Source: Nocardioides sp.
GTDB taxonomy: Bacteria; Actinomycetota; Actinomycetes; Propionibacteriales; Nocardioidaceae
Length of the DNA: 39,909 nt
Direction of reading: 5' to 3'
Assembly (NCBI GenBank): GCA_025924815.1
Contig: JAICHQ010000022.1
Location: 1 to 39,909, forward strand
A program made the position numbers and the translations under genes. This document shows, piece by piece, positions 23,536 to 33,533 of this stretch. Under the pieces are notes generated by a model. That model did not search any database. It had not been told where the DNA came from and saw nothing but the letters and a program-made list of their open reading frames with translations. Within the stretch, counting starts at the first letter, position 1. Each line of letters opens with the position of its first letter.

Positions 23536-23621
23536 GGCCCGAGCGGAGGTCACGTTCCGGACACGACGTGGCAGTCAAGCACAGGTGCCGGGGACGCTGA
23601 AATCCCGGGTCCACCGTCAGG

Positions 23622-24746
23622 TCAGCCGCCGGTGGCCTCCGAGGCGTCCTCGGTCAGGTGCAACGAGCGGCCGTCGGTGTCGTCGAGCCAGCCCTCGGGG
23701 AGGACGACCCGCTCCCGTGGCGAACCCTGGCGACCCCGCGGCGAGCCGAGCTCAGAGACCGGGAACGGCTCGTCCGGGTCGAGGTCCTCGAGAAGGACCT
23801 CGAGGGCCCCCAGCGAGTCGACCAGGGCCAGCGAGTGCCGCAGCCCACCACCCGCGCGGAACCCCTTGAGGTACCACGAGACGTGCTTGCGGAACTCCTT
23901 GCAGCCCCGCTCCTCCCCCATGTGCTCGCTGAGCAGCTCGGCGTGGCGACGCATCATGGCGCGGACCTCGCCGAGGGTCGGGAGGGTCCGTACGTCTAGT
24001 CCGGTGAACGCGGCGGCGAGGTCGCGGAACAGCCAGGGCCGGCCCAGGCAGGCGCGTCCGACGACGACTCCGGCGGCACCGGTCTGCTCGACCATCCGGA
24101 GCGCGTCACCGGCCTCCCAGATGTCGCCGTTGCCGAGCACCGGGATGCCGACGTGCTCGACGAGCCGGGCGATCGCGTCCCAGTCGGCCTGGCCGCTGTA
24201 GGACTGTGCGACGGTGCGGCCGTGCAGGGCGATGGCCGCGATGCCGGCGTCCTCCGCGATCCGCCCGGCGTCGAGGTAGGTGAGATGGCCGTCGTCGAGT
24301 CCCTTGCGGGTCTTCATGGTGACCGGCACGCCGTACGGATCGGCGGCGGAGACGGCCGCGCCCAGGATCTCGCCGAGCAGGCCGCGCTTCCACGGCAGCG
24401 CTCCGCCGCCCCCCTTGCGGGTCACCTTGGGCACGGGGCAGCCGAAGTTGAGGTCGACGTGGTGCACGCCGTACTCGGCGCAGAGGATCTCGGTCGCCTT
24501 GCCGACGTACGCCGGGTCGGTGCCGTAGAGCTGCACCGAGCGCGTGGTCTCGAGCTCGTCGAAGACCAGCATCGACAGCGTCGTCGTGTCGCGCTCGACC
24601 AGCCCGCGGCTGGTGATCATCTCGCAGACGTACAAACCCGCGCCCTGCTCGGCGCACAGCCGTCGATACGCCGCGTTGGTGATCCCCGCCATCGGTGCGA
24701 GCACGACCGGCACGGGCACCAACAGCGTGCCGAGGGTCAGAGGCAT
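23622..24746 (-). CDS. dusB: tRNA-dihydrouridine synthase
   Basis: A 374-residue FMN enzyme that reduces uridine to dihydrouridine in tRNA. The TIM barrel begins with VVLAPMAGITNAAYRRL; the catalytic cysteine is Cys103 in DLNFGCPVPKVTRKGGG (98-114); LHGRT and GNGDIWEAGDA mark the flavin-binding loops, and VVVGRACLGRPWLF the phosphate site. The C-terminal helical part binds tRNA. It matches the DusB subgroup usual in actinobacteria. ATG 24746 begins MPLTLGTLLVPVPVVLAPM; longer frame sequence upstream belongs to the overlapping shadow of the lipoprotein gene. It is in the glyS-dusB-dgt-dnaG neighbourhood. Confidence 0.93.
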   Translation of the reverse strand: MPLTLGTLLVPVPVVLAPMAGITNAAYRRLCAEQGAGLYVCEMITSRGLVERDTTTLSMLVFDELETTRSVQLYGTDPAYVGKATEILCAEYGVHHVDLNFGCPVPKVTRKGGGGALPWKRGLLGEILGAAVSAADPYGVPVTMKTRKGLDDGHLTYLDAGRIAEDAGIAAIALHGRTVAQSYSGQADWDAIARLVEHVGIPVLGNGDIWEAGDALRMVEQTGAAGVVVGRACLGRPWLFRDLAAAFTGLDVRTLPTLGEVRAMMRRHAELLSEHMGEERGCKEFRKHVSWYLKGFRAGGGLRHSLALVDSLGALEVLLEDLDPDEPFPVSELGSPRGRQGSPRERVVLPEGWLDDTDGRSLHLTEDASEATGG

Positions 24747-24796
24747 GGGTCGATTGTCCGGCGTCGAGGGTGGTGGGCCAAACCGCGGTCCCACGA

Positions 24797-25486
24797 CTAC
24801 CGCTTCCTCGGCTTGGACACCGCGCCCTCCCAGGTGATGGCGACGAAGTCCTGGGTGGGCCGGAAGCTGACGGCGACCAGCCTGCCGTGGTCCGGTGCGA
24901 AGTAGACCAGGCAGACCCTTGTCTTCTTCTTGCGGGTGAACTTCGCGGGCAGTGGCCGGCTCGGGCACGCGGCGTACGACGCCTGGAAGGTGGAGGCCTG
25001 CAGCAGCGTGTTGCGCTGGTCGAGCAGGTAGAGCGGGACGGGCTTGCCCGACAGGTTGCTGCGGCCGAGGTTGCGCACCGTGGCGTGCACGAAGTACGGC
25101 GTGGACCTCTGCGTGGCGGCGTTCAGCCGCCAGTCGGAGAAGGCGCTGATCGGCATCTTCTGCAGCCGGGTCACCGACACGGCGATGACCCCCACCGTCT
25201 TCTGGTCGGGCTTCCAGCTGACCCGGGCGGTCTGGCCCAGCCTCAGCTGCGACCCCTGCGCGGTCAGGGTGACCCCCTGGACGACCGCCGACGACGAGCT
25301 CGGGCTCTGGCTGGGGCCGCCGGACTGCGTCGACGCGGTCGGCCCCGAGCCGCTCGAGCCGCCCGTGCCGCCCGAGCCGCCGGCCCCGGGCTCGGACGAG
25401 CCCGCGCCGCCGCATCCGGCGAGGGACAGGGCGGCCACGACCACCAGCGCGGGAAGGGTGCGACGCGTCACGCGGTCATTGTGCAC
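24797..25486 (-). CDS. putative lipoprotein
   Basis: A 229-residue exported lipoprotein. The N-terminal signal peptide ends in the lipobox LSLAGC with Cys25 as the lipidation site, followed by a Gly/Ser/Pro-rich low-complexity linker (about 26-66). The mature domain (about 67-229) looks beta-rich, with two cysteines that could form a disulfide (AACPSRP and RVCLVYF) and a DUF4352-like ARVSWKPDQ/TVRNLG pattern. Two GTG starts are possible (25486 and 25471); both leave the lipobox intact. It lies six bases from the end of glyS on the same strand, so it may be co-transcribed with it. Function unknown. Confidence 0.8.
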   Translation of the reverse strand: MHNDRVTRRTLPALVVVAALSLAGCGGAGSSEPGAGGSGGTGGSSGSGPTASTQSGGPSQSPSSSSAVVQGVTLTAQGSQLRLGQTARVSWKPDQKTVGVIAVSVTRLQKMPISAFSDWRLNAATQRSTPYFVHATVRNLGRSNLSGKPVPLYLLDQRNTLLQASTFQASYAACPSRPLPAKFTRKKKTRVCLVYFAPDHGRLVAVSFRPTQDFVAITWEGAVSKPRKR

Positions 25487-25492
25487 GCGAGG

Positions 25493-26896
<1,404 letters not shown>

Positions 26897-26943
26897 GGGG
26901 GCTCCTGGGGTCGGCCGGCTGGCTGTCGGTCAGATCGGAACCG

Positions 26944-27264
26944 TCAGCCTAACGACCGGGCCTCGGGGCGGTTCAACGCGGTTCCGGGTTCGACCCGCTC
27001 GTAGGCGCTGGGCTCGTCCAGCGCACGGCTGAGGGTCGGCACGGCCGCCAGCTTCACGTCGTACGCCGAGAGCGCGCGGCGGTAGGCTCCCGGCCCCTCC
27101 CACTCCGTGGTCAGCACCCAGAGCCCAGGGTCGTCGACGTTGCGGCCGATCCGACCGGCGACGTATCCGCGCTGCCCGGAGAGCGCCTCGCGGGCCCGCT
27201 CGAGGTCGTCGCGGAACTGTGTCTGCTCGGCCTCGGGCACCCGGAACCGGTTCACCACGATCAC
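26944..27264 (-). CDS. antibiotic-biosynthesis-monooxygenase-like (ABM) protein
   Basis: A 106-residue protein of the ABM/dimeric alpha-beta barrel fold: the N-terminal MIVVNRFRVPEAEQTQF strand-helix and WVLTTEWEGPGAYRRAL are typical. Family members range from quinol monooxygenases to heme-degrading or structural proteins, so the name does not imply antibiotic synthesis. The GTG start at 27264 has TAACCT (27276-27271) six bases before it, which fits a leaderless transcript, although it also lies only 16 bases after the small gene at 27281. Function unknown. Confidence 0.75.
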   Translation of the reverse strand: MIVVNRFRVPEAEQTQFRDDLERAREALSGQRGYVAGRIGRNVDDPGLWVLTTEWEGPGAYRRALSAYDVKLAAVPTLSRALDEPSAYERVEPGTALNRPEARSLG

Positions 27265-27280
27265 GTGGTGAGGTTAGCCG

Positions 27281-27442
27281 TCAGAGGAAGCCGCCCGGGC
27301 GACGGGACAAGCCCTTCTTGACCATGTCCAGCTCCTCGGCCTGGGCCGCGTCGCGGCGGGCGTTCTTGGCCCGCTTGACCTCGTTGCGCGCCTGCTGCCA
27401 CTTCCGGAGGAACCCGGAGACCCTGGCCCTCCACGTGTCCAC
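27281..27442 (-). CDS. 53-residue basic protein downstream of the TPR gene
   Basis: A short frame, too small for ordinary gene finding, begins with GTG at 27442, three bases after the TPR gene stop, and encodes a 53-residue basic helical protein: VDTWRARVSGFLRKWQQARN, then NEVKRAKNARRDAAQAEEL and a DMVKKGLSRRPGGFL tail. No upstream ribosome-binding site is clear, so translation would be coupled to the TPR gene. The regular charge pattern and the tight spacing favour a real gene. I do not recognise the family; it could bind nucleic acid. Confidence 0.55.
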   Translation of the reverse strand: MDTWRARVSGFLRKWQQARNEVKRAKNARRDAAQAEELDMVKKGLSRRPGGFL

Positions 27443-27445
27443 GTC

Positions 27446-29122
27446 TCAGGCTATCGTCCGACAGGCGCAGCTGGCGACGATCGGCACGTCCGTCTGTGCC
27501 TGCGCGGCGTCGAGGTCCACCTTGATCGCGGCAGCCTCCTCGTCGTGCCCGAGGCGGCTCAGGCACTCGTGGTAGCCGTGCAGGCTCCACACGTTGTTCG
27601 GGTGGCGCAAGGCGCGCGGCAGCGAGTCGTCGAGGCCGAGGTCGGCGCGGTAGACGGCGGCTGCCTCCTCCAGATGCCCCTGCTCGACCAGCAGCGCGCC
27701 GTACGCGTGCCGGGTGGGCTGCATCCAACCCCACGGCTCGTCGTACGGCAGGTGGTCGTCGAGGTCGATGCTGCGCCGGAGCGCGGCGAACGCCTCGTCG
27801 TACTCGCCGCGGCGGTAGCGGAGCTCGCCGTCGAGCATCTCCGAGGCGACCGCGAGGAGGTCTGCGACGGTGTTGTTGAACAGGGTGCGGGTCGCCGGCA
27901 CCCGCGCCACGGCGGCCCGGAAGAGCTCCCGCTCCCGCTCGGCCTCGGCCACTCGCCCGGTCGCGCTGTAGGCGACGCCGCGGCCGTAGTGGACGAACGC
28001 GGTGGTGGCGGCGTACAGCTCGTAGTCCTCGGGAATGGGCTCCGAGATCAGCTCCTCCCACATCCCGAACCGGATCAGCACGTGCACCCGGACGGGCACG
28101 AACGCCTCGAGGAGGTCGGCCATCGGCGGCGACTCGACGCGGAGCAGCGACTCGGGGATCGCCGCCACCAGTCGCTCGGCGGCGTCGAGGGCGATGCGAC
28201 GGTCGCCGACGAACATGGCGCCGTAGACCAGGAAGTGCAGGTCGTGACAGCGGTAGAGCGTGTAGGCGTTCATCACGCCGCCCACGTCGACGTAGCGCTG
28301 GTCCGCCTCGTAGGCGGCCTGGTTGGCGTCGATCACCCGTCGGTAGTCCCCCGTCAGCACGTCGATGTGCGAAGGCATGTGACGCAGGTGACCGGCATCC
28401 GGAACCAGGTCGCTCAGCAGGGCGCCCGCCTCGGAGGCGGCCTCGGGCGTCGGCGACATCTCCATCAGGTGGATGTACATGTGGAGGATCCCGGGGTGGC
28501 GACGCGACTCCGGTGCCTGCAGGGCGCGCTCGAGCACCTCGCGGCACTCCAGCGTGTGCGCACCGGGGGCAGGCTGTCCGGTGGGCAGGTCCCACATCTG
28601 CCAGGGCGTGACGTTCATCAACGACTCGGCGAAGAGGGCGGCGATGTCGAGGTCGTCGGAGAATCGCCGGTACGCCGTGCGCATGGCCGCCGCGTGCCCC
28701 TCGCACCAGCCCGGGTCTCCCTCGGTGGCGTCGACGACCGGGTAGCGGGCGGCCAGCGTGGCGATCAGCGCCTGCTCCGCCTCGGTCGCCCCGGGCGCGA
28801 GCCGCTCCGCCTCGGCGCGCGCCTCCCGCGCGGTGGACAGGGACGAGGTGAGGCCGGCCGGGTCGAAGTCGTCCCAGGCGTAGTTGTAGTTGGGGCCGAC
28901 GACGTAGGCGATGCCCCAGTGCGCCATCGCGCAGTCGGGATCCGCCTCGGCGGCGCGCTCGAAACAGCGCCTGGCCTCCTCGTGGTGGAAGCCGTACGTC
29001 CAGGCCAGGCCGCGGTCGAACCAGGTCTGGGCGTCCTCGGACGCGGTCGTGACCGGGCGGTGGTGGCTGCCCAGGTCGAAGTAGTCCCACCCGCCCTCGT
29101 CGTGGCCACAACAGTCGGCCAT
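27446..29122 (-). CDS. tetratricopeptide-repeat protein with His/Cys motifs
   Basis: A 558-residue protein built from helical TPR-type repeats throughout (for example DAQTWFDRGLAWTYGFHHEE and ARRCFERAAEADPDCAMAHW). It has conserved His-rich motifs unusual for simple TPR proteins: HPGILHMYIHLMEMSPTPE, DAGHLRHMPSHIDVLTGDY and YRCHDLHFLVYG. The N-terminus has CCGHDE and the C-terminus CACRTIA. Proteins of this layout occur in many bacteria without an assigned role; the histidines could bind metal. No signal peptide is seen. It is separated from the aminotransferase by 71 bases with nothing identifiable in the gap. Confidence 0.78.
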   Translation of the reverse strand: MADCCGHDEGGWDYFDLGSHHRPVTTASEDAQTWFDRGLAWTYGFHHEEARRCFERAAEADPDCAMAHWGIAYVVGPNYNYAWDDFDPAGLTSSLSTAREARAEAERLAPGATEAEQALIATLAARYPVVDATEGDPGWCEGHAAAMRTAYRRFSDDLDIAALFAESLMNVTPWQMWDLPTGQPAPGAHTLECREVLERALQAPESRRHPGILHMYIHLMEMSPTPEAASEAGALLSDLVPDAGHLRHMPSHIDVLTGDYRRVIDANQAAYEADQRYVDVGGVMNAYTLYRCHDLHFLVYGAMFVGDRRIALDAAERLVAAIPESLLRVESPPMADLLEAFVPVRVHVLIRFGMWEELISEPIPEDYELYAATTAFVHYGRGVAYSATGRVAEAERERELFRAAVARVPATRTLFNNTVADLLAVASEMLDGELRYRRGEYDEAFAALRRSIDLDDHLPYDEPWGWMQPTRHAYGALLVEQGHLEEAAAVYRADLGLDDSLPRALRHPNNVWSLHGYHECLSRLGHDEEAAAIKVDLDAAQAQTDVPIVASCACRTIA

Positions 29123-29193
29123 CGCGCCTCCCTCGCGTCACCAGCTCGTGGAGAGGACGAGTCTGCCAGGCCGGCCCGAGCGGGACCCCGTGC

Positions 29194-30576
29194 TCAGCTG
29201 CCGGTGTAGTAGGAGTCCGCGGTGTCCAGCGCCTCGTCGAGCATCGACAGACCCTCACGGAGGTCCTGCTCGGTGATCGTGCACGGCGGCACGACGTGGG
29301 TGCGGTTGAAGTGCGTCATCGGCCACAGGCCCCGCTGCTTGCAGGCCGCGGCGAACGCGCCCATCGGGGCCGCCGCCTCACCCGAGGCGTTGTAGGGCAC
29401 GAGTGGTTCACGGGTGTCGCGATCGCGCACCAGCTCGATGGCCCAGAAGACGCCCAGGCCGCGCACGTCGCCTACCGAGGGGTGCCGGTCGGCGAGCTTG
29501 GCCAGCTCGGGTCCGATCACGTCCGTGCCGAGGGCGCGGGCGTGCTCGACGATCCCCTCCTCCTTGAAGATCTCGATGGAGGCGACCGCCGACGCGCACG
29601 CGAGGGGATGGCCGGAGTAGGTGAGCCCACCGGGGTAGACCCGCTCCTGGAAGGTCTCGGCGACCGGGTCGCTGATCACCACTCCCCCGAGCGGGAGGTA
29701 GCCGGAGTTGACCCCCTTGGCGAACGAGATGAGGTCGGGGCGGACGTCCCAGTGCTGGACCGCGAACCACTCACCGCAACGCCCGAACCCGGCCATCACC
29801 TCGTCGGAGATCAGCAGGATGCCGTGCTCGTCGCAGATGTCGCGGACGCCGGCCAGGTAGCCCGGCGGGGGCACCAGGATGCCGTTGGTGCCGACGACCG
29901 GCTCGAGGATGATCGCCGCGATCGTCGCGGCGCCCTCGACCATGATCGTGTCGCGCAGGTGCTGCAGGGCGCGGGTCGTCTCCTCCTCGGGAGGGGAGGA
30001 GTGGAAGGCCGACCGGTACGGGTAGGGACCCCAGAAGTGCACGATGCCGGGGATGACGTGCGGCTCGGTGCCCCACCGGCGCGGGTCACCGGTCAGCCCG
30101 ATCGCACCGTGGGTGGCACCGTGATAGCTGCGGTACATCGCGAGGATCTTCGGACGTCCGGTGTGGAGGCGAGCCAGCCGGATCGCGTTCTCGTTGGCCT
30201 CGGCGCCGGCGTTGGTGAAGAACACCTGGTTGAGGTCGTGCCCAGCGACCTCGGTGATCAGACGCGCCGCCTCCGAGCGCGCGTCGTTGGCGAAGGCCGG
30301 CTGGATCGTCGTCATCTGCTGGGCGTAGTCGACGATCGCCTTGACCAGCTTGGGGTGCTGGTAGCCGATGTTGACGTTGACCAGCTGGCTGGAGAAGTCG
30401 AGGTAGGACTTCCCCTCGTAGTCGGTGAAGCGCGAGCCCTCCGCATCCGCGATCGGCAGCGGATCGATCAGCCCCTGCGCCGACCAGGAGTGGAAGACGT
30501 GCGCGCGGTCGAGCTTGCGGACCGTCGCCTCGTCGGTGGGAATGCCGGCCAGCGGGCCGTCGTACGTCGGGGTCAT
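29194..30576 (-). CDS. class III (omega) aminotransferase
   Basis: A 460-residue PLP-dependent class III aminotransferase of the beta-alanine/omega-amino-acid:pyruvate type. The PLP lysine is Lys287 in SFAKGVNSGYLPLGG; Asp258 in LLISDEVMAGFGRCG binds the pyridine nitrogen; VFFTNAGAEANENAIRLA binds phosphate; and SYHGATHGA is also conserved. It moves an amino group from an omega-amino acid or amine to an oxo acid. ATG 30576 is preceded by GAAGGAG. It lies 35 bases downstream of the semialdehyde dehydrogenase gene on the same strand, so the pair would turn beta-alanine into malonate semialdehyde and then acetyl-CoA. The exact substrate is not proven. Confidence 0.9.
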   Translation of the reverse strand: MTPTYDGPLAGIPTDEATVRKLDRAHVFHSWSAQGLIDPLPIADAEGSRFTDYEGKSYLDFSSQLVNVNIGYQHPKLVKAIVDYAQQMTTIQPAFANDARSEAARLITEVAGHDLNQVFFTNAGAEANENAIRLARLHTGRPKILAMYRSYHGATHGAIGLTGDPRRWGTEPHVIPGIVHFWGPYPYRSAFHSSPPEEETTRALQHLRDTIMVEGAATIAAIILEPVVGTNGILVPPPGYLAGVRDICDEHGILLISDEVMAGFGRCGEWFAVQHWDVRPDLISFAKGVNSGYLPLGGVVISDPVAETFQERVYPGGLTYSGHPLACASAVASIEIFKEEGIVEHARALGTDVIGPELAKLADRHPSVGDVRGLGVFWAIELVRDRDTREPLVPYNASGEAAAPMGAFAAACKQRGLWPMTHFNRTHVVPPCTITEQDLREGLSMLDEALDTADSYYTGS

Positions 30577-30611
30577 GGCGACGCTCCTTCGGTGATCGAG
30601 CTTGTCGAGAT

Positions 30612-32102
30612 TCAGCTGTGGGTCGGGAAGCCGAGGTCGATCGTCGAGGTGGCCGGGTCGGGCCAGCGCGACGTGACGACCTTGCCACGCGTGTAGAAGG
30701 CGATGCCCTCGGGGCCGTACATGTGGCTGTCGCCGAACAGCGAGGCCTTCCAGCCGCCGAAGGAGTAGTAGGAGACCGGCACCGGGATCGGGACGTTGAC
30801 CCCGACCATGCCGACCTCCACGTCGAACTGGAACCGGCGGGCGGCCCCGCCGTCGCGGGTGAAGATCGCCGTGCCGTTGGCGAACGGGTTGCTGTTGATC
30901 AGGGCGACGGCCTCGTCGTAGGACTCCTCGCGGACGATGCAGAGGACCGGCCCGAAGATCTCGTCGGTGTAGACCGTCATCTCCGGGCTGACCCGGTCGA
31001 GCAGGGTCGTCCCCAGGAAGAAGCCGTCGCTGGGCACTTCGGCCTCGCGCCCGTCGACGACCGCCGTGGCGCCGGCCTCGACGCCCTGGCGGACGTAGTC
31101 GGCGACCCGGTCGCGGTGCTCGCGGGTGATCAGCGGGCCCATCTCGGAGTCGGGGTCGGTGCCGTGGCCGATGCGGAGCTTGGGCAGGCGCGCGGCGATG
31201 GCGTCGACCAGGGGGTCGGCCACGTCGCCGACGGCCACGGCGACCGAGATCGCCATGCACCGCTCGCCGGCCGCCCCGTACGCCGCCGAGACGAGGGCGT
31301 CGGCGGCCATGTCGACGTCGGCGTCGGGCAGCACCAGCATGTGGTTCTTGGCGCCGCCGAGGGCCTGGACGCGCTTGCCGTGGCGCGTGCCCGTCTCGTA
31401 GATGTAGCGGGCGATCGGCGTGGAGCCGACGAAGCTCACAGCGGCGATGTCGGGGTGCTCGAGGATCGCGTCGACCGCCTCCTTGTCACCCTGGACCACC
31501 GAGAACACCCCGTCGGGGAGGCCGGCCTTCTTCCACAGGTCGGCCAGGAACAGAGCCGCCGACGGGTCCTTCTCGCTGGGCTTGAGGATGAACGCGTTGC
31601 CGGTGGCGATCGCGTTGGCGCACATCCACATCGGCACCATCACCGGGAAGTTGAACGGCGTGATCCCGGCCACGACGCCGAGCGGCTGACGGATCGAGTA
31701 GACGTCGACCCCGGTGCCGGCCTGCTCGGAGTAGCCACCCTTCATGTGCTCGGCCACTCCACACGCGTACTCCACGTTCTCCAAGCCGCGCTGGACCTCC
31801 CCTGCCGCGTCGCTGAGCACCTTGCCGTGCTCGGCCGTGACGATCGCGGCGAGGTCGTCGCCGCCCGCGGCGAGCAGCTCTCGGAACGCGAAGAGCACGC
31901 GGGTGCGCGTGGCCAGCGTCGCGGAGCGCCAGATCGCGGCGGCCTCCGTGGCGCTGCGGACGACCGCGTCGATCTCGTCGCGGCTCGCGAGGTCGACCTC
32001 GCCGGTCTGCTCGCCGGTCGCGGGGTTGAACACCGCACCGGTGCGGCCGGAGCCTCCGGGTGCTGCGGCGCCGTTGATCCAGTGCGTGATGCGCGTTGTC
32101 AT
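30612..32102 (-). CDS. mmsA: CoA-acylating (methyl)malonate-semialdehyde dehydrogenase
   Basis: A 496-residue aldehyde dehydrogenase of the MmsA/IolA group, which turns methylmalonate or malonate semialdehyde into propionyl-CoA or acetyl-CoA with CO2 release and NAD+. Group features are GVVAGITPFNFPVMVPMWM, GGAKNHMLVLPDADVD and the catalytic Cys282 in GERCMAISVAV. ATG 32102 starts MTTRITHWINGA. A -10 TATTTT at 32114-32109 lies six bases before it with TTGCTC at 32138-32133 (18-base spacer), so the mRNA is probably leaderless. The MocR-type regulator is divergent, and their shared control region carries an inverted repeat. It heads an operon with the omega-aminotransferase. Confidence 0.93.
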   Translation of the reverse strand: MTTRITHWINGAAAPGGSGRTGAVFNPATGEQTGEVDLASRDEIDAVVRSATEAAAIWRSATLATRTRVLFAFRELLAAGGDDLAAIVTAEHGKVLSDAAGEVQRGLENVEYACGVAEHMKGGYSEQAGTGVDVYSIRQPLGVVAGITPFNFPVMVPMWMCANAIATGNAFILKPSEKDPSAALFLADLWKKAGLPDGVFSVVQGDKEAVDAILEHPDIAAVSFVGSTPIARYIYETGTRHGKRVQALGGAKNHMLVLPDADVDMAADALVSAAYGAAGERCMAISVAVAVGDVADPLVDAIAARLPKLRIGHGTDPDSEMGPLITREHRDRVADYVRQGVEAGATAVVDGREAEVPSDGFFLGTTLLDRVSPEMTVYTDEIFGPVLCIVREESYDEAVALINSNPFANGTAIFTRDGGAARRFQFDVEVGMVGVNVPIPVPVSYYSFGGWKASLFGDSHMYGPEGIAFYTRGKVVTSRWPDPATSTIDLGFPTHS

Positions 32103-32108
32103 GTCTGG

Positions 32109-32138
32109 AAAATATCGACATCGCACTATCTAGAGCAA
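32109..32138 (-). promoter_or_regulatory. mmsA promoter (leaderless)
   Basis: The minus strand has -35 TTGCTC at 32138-32133, an 18-base spacer and -10 TATTTT at 32114-32109, six bases before the mmsA ATG. The -35 box lies inside the right-hand part of the inverted repeat at 32134-32151, so a protein bound there would block or recruit polymerase. Confidence 0.65.
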
Positions 32139-32151
32139 TGCTTTCATTGCT
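32134..32151. promoter_or_regulatory. probable MocR operator (inverted repeat)
   Basis: AGCAATG (32134-32140) and CATTGCT (32145-32151) form a perfect 7-4-7 inverted repeat. It overlaps the -35 box of mmsA on one side and touches the -10 TATGTT (32151-32156) of the MocR-type regulator on the other. A site between a MocR regulator and its divergent target is the expected place for autoregulated control, with PLP or an amino compound as signal. Binding is inferred. Confidence 0.65.
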
Positions 32152-32163
32152 ATGTTACAAAAC

Positions 32164-33510
32164 ATGTGGCAGGCGCTGGTCGAGGCGGTCGAGGACCGCT
32201 CGGCGAAGGGCATCGCGCTCGCCCTGTCGGCCGGCATCGACCGGGGGGTGCTGCGGCCCGGGGAACGGCTTCCGCCCATCCGTCGGGTCGCGCGCGATCT
32301 CCAGGTCGCCCCGGCCACCATCAGTGCCGCGTGGTCCCAGCTGGCCCGGGCCGGACTCATCGAAACCGACGGCCGAAGGGGCACCCGGGTGCGCGAGGCG
32401 TCGGTCGGCCCACGACGCTACCGCCGGGCCCTCGACTCCCGCGCGGGCTACCGGGTCGACCTCTCGACCGGACTCCCCGACCCGCGGCTGCTGCCCGACC
32501 TGCACGCCGCGATGCGGCGGGTCCGGCGCGACGAGACCCAGCACTCCTACCTGGAGGAGCCGGTCGTGCCCGCGCTGAGGGAGGTCCTCGAGGCCTCCTG
32601 GCCGCACCCCGTCGAGGCGCTGACGGTCGTGGACGGCGCGATGGACGCCCACAGCCAGTTCGTGGCGGCGCACCTGCGCTTCGGCGACCGGGTCGCCGTC
32701 GAGCAGCCGTGCTTCCCCCCGCTGCTCGACCTGCTGGAGATGGCGGGCACCGTCCCGATCGGGGTGCGGTACGACGCGGAGGGCCCGGTGGTCGCCGACG
32801 TGGTGTCAGCCCTGGACGCCGGGGCCAAGGTGCTGTTCTTCCAGCCGTGGGGACAGAACCCGTCGGGCCGGTCGCTCTCACTCGCGCGCGCGGGCGAGCT
32901 GGCGACCGTCCTCGCGGGACGCGATTCGGTGATCGTGGAGGACGACTCCGCCGGGGGTGCGCCCTCGGGTCCACAGATCTCTCTCGGAGCGCTCCTGCCC
33001 GACCGGATCGTGCTGGTACGCAGCTTCTCCAAGACCCACGGCCCCGATCTCCGGTTGGCCGCGATCGGGGGACCGGCGTCCGTCGTGGCCCCGATCGTCG
33101 AGCGCCGGTACCTCGGGCAGGGCTGGAGCAGCCGGCTCGTGCAGTCGATCCTGCTCGAGCTGCTGACCGACCCGCACTCGCGGGAGCAGGTGACGCGGGC
33201 GCAGGCGACGTACGCCGTCCGGACGGCCGCGCTGGCCTCCGCCCTCGCCGATCGCGGCGTGTGCGTCCCGGGTCGCGACGGCATCAACCTCTGGGTGCCT
33301 GTGGCTGATCAGGGCGCAGCGCTGCTCCATCTCGCGGCCGCCGGAGTGCGAGCCGCCAGCGGCGACCCGTTCTGGATCTCCGCGCCCGACTCCGACCACA
33401 TCCGGATCACCACGTCGTCCATCGACGCCGATGACGAGCCCGGGCTCGCCGCCCTGGCCGACCTGGTGGCCGACGCCGCCCGCGCCGGCACCTGGGCCGG
33501 CCACCGCTGA
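32164..33510 (+). CDS. MocR-family (GntR + aminotransferase-like) transcription regulator
   Basis: A regulator of 448 residues if started at the ATG at 32164 (452 from the ATG at 32152). The N-terminal GntR winged helix (about 15-80) contains GERLPPIRRVARDL and VAPATISAAWSQLARAGLI. The C-terminal domain is a class I/II aminotransferase fold with the PLP-lysine motif SFSKTHGPDLRLA and NPSGR, used by MocR proteins for sensing PLP or PLP-amine adducts rather than catalysis. The start at 32164 is preferred because TATGTT lies seven bases before it, which fits leaderless transcription. It is divergent from mmsA and the omega-aminotransferase, its likely targets, and converges on the dehydratase reactivase with 23 bases between. 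Confidence 0.88.
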   Translation: MWQALVEAVEDRSAKGIALALSAGIDRGVLRPGERLPPIRRVARDLQVAPATISAAWSQLARAGLIETDGRRGTRVREASVGPRRYRRALDSRAGYRVDLSTGLPDPRLLPDLHAAMRRVRRDETQHSYLEEPVVPALREVLEASWPHPVEALTVVDGAMDAHSQFVAAHLRFGDRVAVEQPCFPPLLDLLEMAGTVPIGVRYDAEGPVVADVVSALDAGAKVLFFQPWGQNPSGRSLSLARAGELATVLAGRDSVIVEDDSAGGAPSGPQISLGALLPDRIVLVRSFSKTHGPDLRLAAIGGPASVVAPIVERRYLGQGWSSRLVQSILLELLTDPHSREQVTRAQATYAVRTAALASALADRGVCVPGRDGINLWVPVADQGAALLHLAAAGVRAASGDPFWISAPDSDHIRITTSSIDADDEPGLAALADLVADAARAGTWAGHR

Positions 33511-33533
33511 CTCGACGCCCAGTCGGTGATTTG

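Noticed and set aside
23480..23621. c-di-AMP (ydaO) riboswitch before the SH3-protein gene
   Set aside because: The gene type would fit, but the conserved core could not be matched; only a simple hairpin is supported.
30618..33308. 896-codon plus-strand open frame
   Set aside because: Shadow of mmsA and an out-of-frame run through the MocR gene; composition is low-complexity and it ignores the divergent promoter region.
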